The position numbers and the translations under genes are program-made. The notes below the pieces were generated by a model. That model had not been told where the DNA came from and made no database searches. It saw nothing but the letters and a program-made list of their open reading frames with translations. From Nitrosomonas oligotropha (GTDB lineage Bacteria; Pseudomonadota; Gammaproteobacteria; Burkholderiales; Nitrosomonadaceae), in the NCBI RefSeq assembly GCF_009833085.1, contig NZ_QRBZ01000031.1:120738-184737 (forward strand): DNA of 64,000 nt, read 5' to 3'. Positions 29,254 through 37,397 of the stretch are shown here, piece after piece (position 1 is the first letter of the stretch; the number at the start of each line of letters is the position of its first letter).

Positions 29254-30747
29254 TCAATTATTCTTCAACTGATCAATCACCACTTGGCGGATATCATAAT
29301 TATCTCCTGGATTAACAATGACGAAATCCGGGTTGCCCGGTTTCAGATAGTCCAAACCGAGATCTTTGCCGGATGCGAGAAAGTCGTTGATCGCGAGTTT
29401 GTAGGTTTTTTGGGTATCCAGTGGTTTGCCGTTAATTTGCCAAGCGCCGTTGACCTGCTGCGTGTTGGCGGATTGCAGAAAGCCGCCCGCACCGGTGTTC
29501 GCTATCCCTTGATTCAATGTCTTTAACAGCAAACTGCCTTTGATCGCGGCCAGTTGCACTTTGCCGCCGAACGGCAGTACCCGGATAACATCGTAGACGG
29601 TGATTTGACCGGCGGGCAGTACGTCGTCGATGCGGATCGAACCGCTGTTGTAGAGCGAGAGTTCGGCTTCGGGGTAGGGGCGCAGCAGGCTTTTGGCGAT
29701 CAGTTCGGTCAGGTTGGTTTTACGGGTGCGTACATTCGATTCGAGTCCGTCCAACGCTTCGGTGGTGGTCGTGACCACGGCTTCGGGTTCAAATCCCTGC
29801 TGCCGGAAGGCATCGAAAGCGATCTTCATCCATTTGTCGACCACGGTTTTGACGGCGGGATCTTCGGCCAGACTGTCGTTGATCGGAACAAACGTGGGTT
29901 TGACTTCGGTTTTGCCGGTTTGCGGATCGAAATAAAGATCGACCACGTACACCGAGCGCACGTTGGCGTCACCTTTCAGTAAAGGGGTGAAATTGCCGCG
30001 CCAGTTTTGATAGTTGACATGTTCATGTCCACCGAGCAGCAGGCCGATTTGCGGAAATTTTTGCAGCAGTTCGATATCGTCGTCGATGGCTTGGTGCGTC
30101 AGGGCGATCATAAAATCGGCCTGCCCGTTGAGTTGCTTGATTTGCTCAGCAGTGGCTGCGATGGGATCGGAGTAGCGCACGTAGCCCGGATTATTAGCCG
30201 CCAGCGTTAGGCCGAACATACCGATCCTGAAAGTTTTTCCGCTTTTTTTATCCGCGATGGGAATCACCAGATTCTGTTTGACGCCGGCATAAGGTTGGCC
30301 GTCGGCGGCAAACACATTGCTCGATACCCAGGCGAATTTCGCTTCTTTCATGCGTTGGTTGAATTGATTTTCTTTGACATCGAATTCATGGTTGCCGAAG
30401 GTGGCGTAGTCGAGCGCAAAGTGATTCAGCACATCGACCATTTGCCGCCCGGCCAGCCAGTCGCCTTCATACTGAGCGGTGCCGATTGCGGACGGACTGA
30501 ACAGATCGCCGCCCAATGTGGTGATGATATTGGGGTTGCGCGCCAGCAATTGTTTGCGCAAGGTGGCGACCCGTGCAATGCCGCCTTCCTTGCCGCCGCT
30601 GACCGGGGTGATTTCGTAAATATCGTTAAAGTGGAGAATCGTCACGTGAATCCGGTCATCACCGGCGGGTGCGGTGGGCGCTGTGGCGCAGGCAGTCAGC
30701 GCGAAAACAAAAACGATCGAGAGTAAAACGGCGAATGGTTTTTTCAT
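29254..30747 (-). CDS. lipoprotein metallophosphoesterase/5'-nucleotidase (UshA-like)
   Basis: A 497-residue surface enzyme that should release phosphate from extracellular nucleotides or sugar nucleotides. The lipobox LTAC ends a short signal peptide. The metallophosphoesterase part has LHFNDIYEI, GGDLFSPS, GNHEFD and GGHEH, giving the di-metal ligands. The C-terminal 5'-nucleotidase domain shows NSGSIRIDD and VLPFGGKVQ. I chose the ATG at 30747, which follows GGGGTG by six bases and gives a clean lipoprotein signal; the frame stays open to 30795. A link with the Pho-controlled pstS is possible but no Pho box was seen here. Confidence 0.9.
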   Translation of the reverse strand: MKKPFAVLLSIVFVFALTACATAPTAPAGDDRIHVTILHFNDIYEITPVSGGKEGGIARVATLRKQLLARNPNIITTLGGDLFSPSAIGTAQYEGDWLAGRQMVDVLNHFALDYATFGNHEFDVKENQFNQRMKEAKFAWVSSNVFAADGQPYAGVKQNLVIPIADKKSGKTFRIGMFGLTLAANNPGYVRYSDPIAATAEQIKQLNGQADFMIALTHQAIDDDIELLQKFPQIGLLLGGHEHVNYQNWRGNFTPLLKGDANVRSVYVVDLYFDPQTGKTEVKPTFVPINDSLAEDPAVKTVVDKWMKIAFDAFRQQGFEPEAVVTTTTEALDGLESNVRTRKTNLTELIAKSLLRPYPEAELSLYNSGSIRIDDVLPAGQITVYDVIRVLPFGGKVQLAAIKGSLLLKTLNQGIANTGAGGFLQSANTQQVNGAWQINGKPLDTQKTYKLAINDFLASGKDLGLDYLKPGNPDFVIVNPGDNYDIRQVVIDQLKNN

Positions 30748-30795
30748 GATAACACCCCGTATTTTGATGATTGTCATATCTACAGTATTGCTCAA

Positions 30796-31157
30796 AGCCC
30801 GTTGCTGTCATTCACTGTGCCGGCCGGGTTCTTTGGTTGCTGGCAAACGGTTTCAAGCCGGTGCAGCGAAAAAGCTAATGCGATTCCTTAAGGTTATACC
30901 GTAAAGTTGCTATTTGTATCAAATATGTTTCTGAGATGTGCGAGTATTGCTATGATCAGCAACGGATTGTGAATATAATCGGGAACTGCCAATAAGAAAA
31001 ATACAATCCGCCAGGATTGAGCGTTAGCGTCAAGCACGGGCCTCAAGAAGAAATAATCCAAAGTCAGGTAATGTAAGAGCAGGAGTTTACGGGTATGAGT
31101 GCTGTACGTGTCCTAAACAATGCTGATTGAACAAATTCAAGTGAAAGGGGAATTATC
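30796..31157. other. intergenic region upstream of the di-haem cytochrome gene, with a tiny ORF
   Basis: About 360 bases separate two divergent genes. A TATAAT lies at 30974-30979 on the plus strand without a well-spaced -35. At 31095-31130 an 11-codon reading frame (MSAVRVLNNAD) follows GGAG at a good distance and ends 27 bases before the cytochrome start. It could be a leader peptide or chance. No RNA gene is evident. Confidence 0.35.
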
Positions 31158-33272
31158 GTGGAACAATACTTCATTTCGTCAGAAAAACGGTTTTTATTTC
31201 GTTATTCAGCCTTGGTTCTTTTCATTGGAATACTATCTGGTTGTAATGTGAGCTTAATACCGGAAACCGAACAAGCGCAAAATCGCTACGCAGTTACTGT
31301 TGAAAAAGATCATCTTGGTGATAGCTATACAGAGATTAAATACCTTGATCAGGGCTGGAAAGCTGAAGACAGTTTGTGGTTTTATAACATCACCCAAGGG
31401 TCAAACCTGATGCCCTATGATTTCTTCCTGGTGTTGGAAAAACCGGGAGAATCTCAGCTTTTCCGTTCCGATGAGAATATGAATTTTTATCGCTATTTAC
31501 CTCAGAAGGCTTCGTCGGGCAATCCTGATGCATTGCCGGTCGGTTGGGTTAAAGATAGCTACAAGGGCAAAGAATATGTCGGTTTAACTTGCGCGGCTTG
31601 CCATACCGGGCAGATCAACTATAACGGTGTAGGTATCCGCATTGATGGTGGTCCGGCCACCGCGGATATGGAAAACATCATGATCGATTTGGCAAAAGCC
31701 TTGAAACATACGCGCGAAGACGCGGAAGCCAAACAGCGGTTTGTCAAAAATGTATTGGCCAAGGGGAATTACAAGTCGGAAGCTGATGTGCTTACTGATT
31801 TAAGTAAATATGAACAACGTATTTACAGCTATACCTATATCAATGCAAGTCCGACTTCTTATGGCTATGCGAGGCTTGATGCCTTTGGTCGCATTTATAA
31901 TCGAGTGCTAGAGCATATCATCAACGAAAAGGAACTGAGAGAGTTATTACATGACCGGAAGGTACGGTTTGATAAAGAATTGACGAAGGCTCAAATCGAA
32001 GAGATTTCACAGCTGGATAAGACAGTGACTGAGAAAGAAATCGACGAGATCCTGTCAAAGGTAGATAAAGTAATAACGGGAGAGCAACGTGATCATTTGA
32101 TGGAGCAGCTTAAAAAGCACCTTACACCTTTGCAGATAGCGCTACTGAATGATGCAGTGTTCAATAGACCTGACGCACCTGTTAGCTATCCTTTTTTATG
32201 GGATATTGCTCAACACGATTATGTGCAATGGAATGGGATAGCTGATAATGCCGGGCTGGGGCCGATCGGCCGGAATGCAGGCGAAGTAATTGGCGTATTT
32301 GGCACTCTTGATTGGAGAGAAGAAAAGGGGGTGTCATTGACATCGCTTCTCTTTCAAGGTTCTGGCACCACGCGGGTCAAATTTGACTCTTCCATTGATG
32401 TGCAAAACTTACATAGAATTGAATCGCATCTGAAGAAATTAAATTCTCCGGTATGGCCGCAAGAGATTCTAGGGAAGATCGATATGGAAAGAGCTGCTAA
32501 TGGTGAAGTATTGTTTCACGAGTATTGTGCAGCCTGCCATGCCGCGATTGATCGTACGGATCCCAATCGCCGTGTCATCGCTAACATGACAAGAGTAAGT
32601 GATGTGAAAACGGATCCAACCATGGCTGAGAACAGCTTTGCTTATCAGGGATACTCCGGCATTTTGCGCAATCAGTATGTAAGGCTTGAAGTAGGTAATC
32701 TTTTGCTAGATAAAAGGGCTCCTGTTGCAGCTTTGCTAACCCAAGCGACCAAGAACGTAGTGGCTACCCCTGCTGATCCCGATAAATGGTTTTTTCAATA
32801 TTGGGCGGACTGGGCTGATAATCTCATAAGAGCATATATTGAAAATGAGATTAAATCTTCAATCAAAAATGGCAACTATGATCCGGATACTACTGTCAAT
32901 CCACTGGCCTCGCTCAATGCCTACAAGGGACGGCCTTTGAATGGAATCTGGGCGACTGCGCCGTATTTGCACAATGGCTCGGTTCCATCGCTGTATGATT
33001 TATTATTACCTAAAAAACGTGAAGGTGATCCGGATGATGGGGAATACCGTCCTGATCAATTCGAGGTTGGTTCGCGCGAATTTGATCCGGTCAAAGTGGG
33101 ACTGAAAAGCAGCGGATATAAAAGCTTTACTTTCGACACCAGTTTTCCTGCCAATAGCAACGCCGGGCACGAATATGCATCCGGAAAAACAGCGCAACCG
33201 AATGGAGTAACTCTAAGACCGCTGAGCAAGGAAGAAAAACTCGATTTGCTGGAATATCTTAAAACTCTGTAA
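31158..33272 (+). CDS. di-haem cytochrome c lipoprotein of the RoxA/di-haem oxygenase type
   Basis: A 704-residue lipoprotein (signal ending ILSGC) with two CAACH haem c sites, at Cys145 and Cys457. The end has APYLHNGSVPSLYDLL and FEVGSREFDPVKVG, motifs shared by rubber oxygenase RoxA and by di-haem fatty-acid dioxygenases of Pseudomonas, rather than by small cytochrome c peroxidases. It should act in the periplasm or on the outer membrane, oxidising an apolar substrate with O2 or peroxide. The GTG start follows AAGGGGAA by six bases. A cytochrome P450 follows after 84 bases on the same strand. Substrate unknown; a peroxidase role remains possible. Confidence 0.82.
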   Translation: MEQYFISSEKRFLFRYSALVLFIGILSGCNVSLIPETEQAQNRYAVTVEKDHLGDSYTEIKYLDQGWKAEDSLWFYNITQGSNLMPYDFFLVLEKPGESQLFRSDENMNFYRYLPQKASSGNPDALPVGWVKDSYKGKEYVGLTCAACHTGQINYNGVGIRIDGGPATADMENIMIDLAKALKHTREDAEAKQRFVKNVLAKGNYKSEADVLTDLSKYEQRIYSYTYINASPTSYGYARLDAFGRIYNRVLEHIINEKELRELLHDRKVRFDKELTKAQIEEISQLDKTVTEKEIDEILSKVDKVITGEQRDHLMEQLKKHLTPLQIALLNDAVFNRPDAPVSYPFLWDIAQHDYVQWNGIADNAGLGPIGRNAGEVIGVFGTLDWREEKGVSLTSLLFQGSGTTRVKFDSSIDVQNLHRIESHLKKLNSPVWPQEILGKIDMERAANGEVLFHEYCAACHAAIDRTDPNRRVIANMTRVSDVKTDPTMAENSFAYQGYSGILRNQYVRLEVGNLLLDKRAPVAALLTQATKNVVATPADPDKWFFQYWADWADNLIRAYIENEIKSSIKNGNYDPDTTVNPLASLNAYKGRPLNGIWATAPYLHNGSVPSLYDLLLPKKREGDPDDGEYRPDQFEVGSREFDPVKVGLKSSGYKSFTFDTSFPANSNAGHEYASGKTAQPNGVTLRPLSKEEKLDLLEYLKTL

Positions 33273-33309
33273 TTGGACACTCTTTAGTAATCATTCTTAA
33301 CTTGCGATT

Positions 33310-33330
33310 CCCCATGGTCTGGCCACGGGG
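33310..33330 (+). repeat. intercistronic hairpin between cytochrome c and P450 genes
   Basis: CCCC and GGGG, then TGG and CCA, pair around a small loop with one A-C mismatch, between the two genes. It lacks a T-run, so it more likely sets relative expression or mRNA stability than ends transcription. Confidence 0.35.
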
Positions 33331-33356
33331 ATGTTTATTGAACAAGGAGTATTGAA

Positions 33357-34631
33357 ATGAGTACAAGCTATCTTGAACGGTATGATGCAGCTCCCGATGC
33401 GGAAAAATTCCCGTTGGTGCGCCGCTGGATGGACAAGGAACCTTTACCTTTTTTTAAGGAATTGCGCGCTAAACGTCCGATCCTGGTGACGCCGGATTGT
33501 ACCTTGGTGACCCGGTTTGACGATGTCAGGGAAATACTGCTGATGTACAAGGTATTCACCGTCAAACCGTATGTCCCCAAAATGGACAATTACCTCATGG
33601 CGCACGATGATGATGCACTGCATACCCGTGAGAAATCGCTGATGCAATTTATGCTGAATCGTGACGACTTGCCCAGAGTGCGCAATCTGGTTGCGGATAT
33701 TGCCAGTGGTATTCTCGGTAACGCCAATGGGCAGATCGAAGTGGTGAACAAATTTTGCCGCATGGTTCCGGCGACATTGGTGCAGAAGTATTTCGGACTG
33801 ACCGGCGCGAACCGGGAAGACTTGATCGAGTGGTCTTACTGGAATCAATACGATACGTTCCATAATCAGCCATTCGATTTGCTGCCTCCGGAATTGTCAC
33901 AACGCATTATCGACCGGCATAGTGAAACTTCCAAAAAACTGGGAGACTACATCACGATGCTGATTGCGAAACGGTTACTGGCAGTGAAGCTCGAGAAATT
34001 GACGTTTTCAACCATTGTCAGATTGGATGATGACATCGTTACCCGGATGCTGCGCACCAGTTTTGCGAAAGAACTGGACTTTGATATCAAACGACTGGGT
34101 GTGAATGCCGGCGGCTTGTTGATCGGTGCGATCGAGACCACTGCGCAAGCCGTAGCGCAAGTGCTGCAATATTTGTTCCAGCATTCGCAATGGCTGGCGG
34201 CGGCAAAAGCGGCTGCACAGAAGGAAGATACAACCGAGTTCGACGGTATCGTATGGGAGGCATTGCGTTTTGCTCCGATCACGTCGTATTTGTTCCGCAC
34301 TACAGTGAGCGATTATACGGCGGCGAAAGGAACAGACCACGAAACGGTTTTGTGTGCCGGTACTTATGTTTTGCCGGTGACGTTATCCGCGACATTCGAT
34401 GAGCGGGCATTTGAATCACCGGATGAATTCATTCCGCAGCGCAATTGGTATAACTATTTTCACTTCGGATTCGGTAACCATGAATGCCTGGGGCGTTACG
34501 TAGGCATGGTGATGATTCCTGAAATGGTCCGGCAAGTATTGCTGCAGAAAGATATAGCACCGAAAAGCGATATAGACTACAAATCCGGACCGTTCCCCGA
34601 AGCATACGATCTTTCCTGGGCAACAGCGTAG
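33357..34631 (+). CDS. cytochrome P450
   Basis: A 424-residue soluble P450. The haem loop reads FHFGFGNHECLG with axial Cys377. The K helix has EALR (the ExxR motif), and the I helix has GAIETTAQ with the usual acid-Thr pair for oxygen activation. There is no membrane anchor. AAGGAG lies seven bases before the ATG. No ferredoxin or ferredoxin reductase gene is near, so electrons must come from elsewhere or a peroxide is used. The close pairing with a di-haem RoxA-like lipoprotein suggests a shared, probably lipid-like, substrate, though the two enzymes would sit in different compartments. I cannot assign a CYP family. Confidence 0.92.
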   Translation: MSTSYLERYDAAPDAEKFPLVRRWMDKEPLPFFKELRAKRPILVTPDCTLVTRFDDVREILLMYKVFTVKPYVPKMDNYLMAHDDDALHTREKSLMQFMLNRDDLPRVRNLVADIASGILGNANGQIEVVNKFCRMVPATLVQKYFGLTGANREDLIEWSYWNQYDTFHNQPFDLLPPELSQRIIDRHSETSKKLGDYITMLIAKRLLAVKLEKLTFSTIVRLDDDIVTRMLRTSFAKELDFDIKRLGVNAGGLLIGAIETTAQAVAQVLQYLFQHSQWLAAAKAAAQKEDTTEFDGIVWEALRFAPITSYLFRTTVSDYTAAKGTDHETVLCAGTYVLPVTLSATFDERAFESPDEFIPQRNWYNYFHFGFGNHECLGRYVGMVMIPEMVRQVLLQKDIAPKSDIDYKSGPFPEAYDLSWATA

Positions 34632-34758
34632 AACGGGGTAGGTTGCTGCTTTTGAGTGGCTGTTAAAGTGTGCGGAGCAGGCGGGTAGCTTGGGCAAGGT
34701 GCCCGACCGGTGTTTTCTCTGTACTGTGTGTAAGTAATTTCTTCTTTCGTGATAAAAA

Positions 34759-34811
34759 GACAGTGCTCTACAGCCTCAGTTGCTTGTGATTTTCAACCAT
34801 AGAGCACTGTC
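34759..34811 (-). terminator. rho-independent terminator of the small lipoprotein gene
   Basis: A perfect 12-bp stem, GACAGTGCTCTA and its complement, closes a 29-base loop and on the minus strand runs into CTTTTTATC. It lies 17 bases after the stop of the 63-residue lipoprotein gene, supporting that this small gene is real and expressed. Confidence 0.75.
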
Positions 34812-34827
34812 CACCCTCTAGTGAACT

Positions 34828-35019
34828 TTAGTAACTCGATTTTTCTTCAGTCGATCTGGCTTTTCCGCCACCTTCCTGATCGCCCGATGGTATTTGATGG
34901 AAAGGCTGGATGGTTTTACCGTAAGCGTCCGGATCGGGCGATTCCGGCGCTGTTGGTTTTCCACCGCAGGCAACTAGAACTAAAACCGCCGATACTGCCA
35001 AAAATTGTGCAATTCTCAT
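34828..35019 (-). CDS. small lipoprotein, 63 residues
   Basis: The protein begins with a lipoprotein signal (FLAVSAVLVLVAC, lipobox LVAC) followed by a hydrophilic, Pro-, Gly- and Glu-rich tail of about 45 residues without predicted structure. Such short lipoproteins resemble LptM-like or entericidin-like proteins in size, but no family motif is visible. A strong terminator follows it directly and the gene is divergent from the Mut7-C gene, so it is most likely a genuine single gene. Function unknown. Confidence 0.65.
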   Translation of the reverse strand: MRIAQFLAVSAVLVLVACGGKPTAPESPDPDAYGKTIQPFHQIPSGDQEGGGKARSTEEKSSY

Positions 35020-35189
35020 ATAGAACCTTCTGAATGGTAGTTGTTAATTAATTTTGTATGACGACGATTCGCAGAATACCGTTTACAGTTCCGCGAAATA
35101 TTGATCTTGATCAAATTAAATTCACCTTGACATCAAACACCTGCATACAATCCGAATCTAAGCTATAACTTATACTGGAAATGTAATCA

Positions 35190-35948
35190 GTGGCGCAGAT
35201 CGGAATACGCTTTTATCAATCACTGAATGATTTTCTTGCGCCAGGGCTGGGCGATGCGGAGATTATTCACAACTTTGAACGGAAAGCCTCGGTTAAGGAC
35301 ATGATCGAATCGTTCAATGTGCCGCATCCGGAAGTTGAACGAATTGCGGTGAATGGTATTGCAGTAGATTTTAACTATACTGTGCGGGATGGCGATCATA
35401 TCGAAGTTTTTCCACCGGGCGAGAGTTGCAGCGGTATACCGGCACTGCAACTGCGCGCGGAGTTATCGCAGCCGCCGCTGTTCGTGGTCGATAGCAATCT
35501 TGGAAGATTGGCGCGCTACTTGAGGTTGCTTGGATTCGACTGTCTCTATCGCAATGATTACGACGATGGCGCGGTGGCAAAGATTGCCAGTGAGCAGCGG
35601 CGCGCGGTGCTTACCAGGGATCGTTCGTTATTGAAACGCAGGATCATTACGCACGGGTATTTTGTGCGCGCGGATAGACCGAAAATGCAGACTCGGGAAG
35701 TTCTGCAAAGATTTGCGCTATATTCCTTGATCAAACCGTTAACGCGTTGTACCCAGTGCAATGGGTTGTTGATAGAGACCGGCAAGAAATCTATCGAACA
35801 TCGCCTGGAGCCGTTGACAAGGCGATATTACGATAAATTTTTGATTTGTCCGGAATGCGATAGGATTTACTGGCAGGGGAGTCACAGTATGCGCATCAAG
35901 CAGCTTCTTGACGAATTCGTTGATGAGAAATCGCAATCGGCGCCTTAA
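35190..35948 (+). CDS. Mut7-C ubiquitin-fold and RNase domain protein
   Basis: A 252-residue two-domain protein. Residues 1-85 look like a MoaD/ubiquitin-type fold (IRFYQSLNDFL, VNGIAVDFNYTVRDGDHIEVFPP), known as the Mut7-C ubiquitin domain. Residues about 95-245 form a Mut7-C RNase (PIN-like) domain, FVVDSNLGRLARYLRLLGFDC with acidic residues and LTRDRSLL, closed by a zinc ribbon with CTQC and CPEC pairs. It probably cleaves RNA, but targets are not known. The start is a GTG with only a weak GGAA ahead. It is divergent from the small lipoprotein gene. Confidence 0.85.
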   Translation: MAQIGIRFYQSLNDFLAPGLGDAEIIHNFERKASVKDMIESFNVPHPEVERIAVNGIAVDFNYTVRDGDHIEVFPPGESCSGIPALQLRAELSQPPLFVVDSNLGRLARYLRLLGFDCLYRNDYDDGAVAKIASEQRRAVLTRDRSLLKRRIITHGYFVRADRPKMQTREVLQRFALYSLIKPLTRCTQCNGLLIETGKKSIEHRLEPLTRRYYDKFLICPECDRIYWQGSHSMRIKQLLDEFVDEKSQSAP

Positions 35949-36141
35949 ATCGAGGCTGATATTTTCCGTCGTTTGAATCGCATTCTGCTTGGGTTTTTGT
36001 ATTCAGTATGCATTCAGATTTACCTCGTTATGATGGTGTCAAATAGCAGGCGAAGCCGGTTGGTGACTGAGGAAGCCGGTGGTGATGGTTAGAGATTTGA
36101 TTAACGGATAAAAGTTGTAGTGAATTCTGATTGAGGTTGAT

Positions 36142-37329
36142 ATGAAAAAATATAAATTAGCGTGCTTGGCTATCGTCCTCTGCGGAATATTTTCAGTGAA
36201 TCCAGCAAGCGCTGAGGGAGATGGCGGTGGCTCTGATGGCGGGTTCGATGGCGGTGATTTCGGCGGCGACTATGGTGGCGATTTCGGTGGTGATTTTGGC
36301 GGTGACTATGGTGGTGATTATGGCGGTGATTTCGATTCGGGCGGATATCCGGATTACTCCGATCAGGGCGGTTTTGACCAAAGCGATGCTTTCGATCAGA
36401 GCGATCAATTCAACCAACCGGAAGATTTTGGAGCAGCCGATGATGCGTTCCAGGGAAATGATTTAGAGCAAACCGACGCAGCGGGCCAGCCGGATGATTT
36501 CACTCCGGAAAATACGCCGGATAACAGCACTGATACAGCATCCGGTAACGATGGGCCTGCGGATGAAGCCTTAAAAAAAGAGTTACCGGATCAATCCGTG
36601 GATAGCACTTCGGATCCAAATCAAGGTGCTCAAGCGGATGCTCAGGGTCAACAAAATGATTCAAGTCCGAATGCGGAATCTACCGATTCAACGCAATCCG
36701 CAGGGACAACGGATTCTACTGGGGCTGCCGAAACTGCTTCTGCTACGGGTGGCCAATCCGTCCAGAATGGCAGTACTGCTGTCCAAGATGGTTCCTCCAC
36801 ACAAAATGTGAATATTCAGAACAATACGAATGTAGATCAAAATACTGCCGGAAATGATCATGGCCATCATCATGGAGGAGGGCATCATCATCACGATAAC
36901 TTTGGTTTAGGATTTGGTTTAGGTCTGGGCGTGGGGATGGGATTCGGATTCGGGCCATTTGGTTATTACAGTCCGTTTGTTCCCTTCGGTTATTATGGTT
37001 TTGGCGGACCATTTAGCAGTTTTGGTTTTTACGGCGGCCGGGGTGTTGGCGTGGGATTCTATAATAGTTATGCCGGTTTTGGCCCTTACCGCTATTTCGA
37101 ACCGTATTACCCCTTAGGCGGATATCTGGCTGCCTCGCCGGTGTTTTCGTCACCCATGGCATTAGCGCCGGGCAGAGCTCCCACCTATGTTCAACGGAAT
37201 GAAGTTTCCGGACCTGCGCCTGTGCAGCAAAAAAACTACTGGTATTACTGCCGCAAGCCGGAAGGATACTATCCTTATGTGAAGCAATGCTCAGGCCAAT
37301 GGATCAAAGTTCCACCGCAACCTTCCTGA
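36142..37329 (+). CDS. secreted repeat-rich protein (Gly/Asp repeats, His cluster, Cys-containing C-terminal motif)
   Basis: A 395-residue exported protein of unknown function. After a signal peptide (ending NPASA) come seven tandem GGD(F/Y) units, an acidic Asp/Gln/Asn-rich stretch, a long Ser/Thr/Gln linker, a His cluster (HGHHHGGGHHHHD near residues 240-252) and a Gly/Phe/Tyr-rich region. The last ~30 residues have WYYCRKPEGYYPYV, a second Cys and GQWIKVPPQP, a tail I recognise from other exported proline-rich proteins of proteobacteria. The whole suggests an extracellular or envelope protein that may bind metal via Asp and His. AG-rich GAGG precedes the ATG. It stands alone. Confidence 0.8.
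   Translation: MKKYKLACLAIVLCGIFSVNPASAEGDGGGSDGGFDGGDFGGDYGGDFGGDFGGDYGGDYGGDFDSGGYPDYSDQGGFDQSDAFDQSDQFNQPEDFGAADDAFQGNDLEQTDAAGQPDDFTPENTPDNSTDTASGNDGPADEALKKELPDQSVDSTSDPNQGAQADAQGQQNDSSPNAESTDSTQSAGTTDSTGAAETASATGGQSVQNGSTAVQDGSSTQNVNIQNNTNVDQNTAGNDHGHHHGGGHHHHDNFGLGFGLGLGVGMGFGFGPFGYYSPFVPFGYYGFGGPFSSFGFYGGRGVGVGFYNSYAGFGPYRYFEPYYPLGGYLAASPVFSSPMALAPGRAPTYVQRNEVSGPAPVQQKNYWYYCRKPEGYYPYVKQCSGQWIKVPPQPS
36250..36333 (+). repeat. seven tandem 12-bp units encoding GGD(F/Y)
   Basis: Seven contiguous copies of GGYGGYGAYTWY encode Gly-Gly-Asp-(Phe/Tyr), in order F, Y, F, F, Y, Y, F. Third-codon positions vary among copies, so the array is not a fresh slippage product, though copy number could still change by recombination. 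Confidence 0.85.
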
Positions 37330-37397
37330 GTCTTTGATTCCACAAACGCTCTGATCAAGAGTAAGCAGACTTACATAAATTATAGGAACGGTGATAT

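Noticed and set aside
34692..34704. GGGCA/TGCCC hairpin after the P450 gene as its terminator
   Set aside because: The stem is only five bases and the following T-run is interrupted and distant; too weak to call.
36250..36333. Tandem 12-base repeats as a CRISPR-like array
   Set aside because: The units are contiguous, in frame, encode GGD(F/Y), and have no spacers or cas genes.
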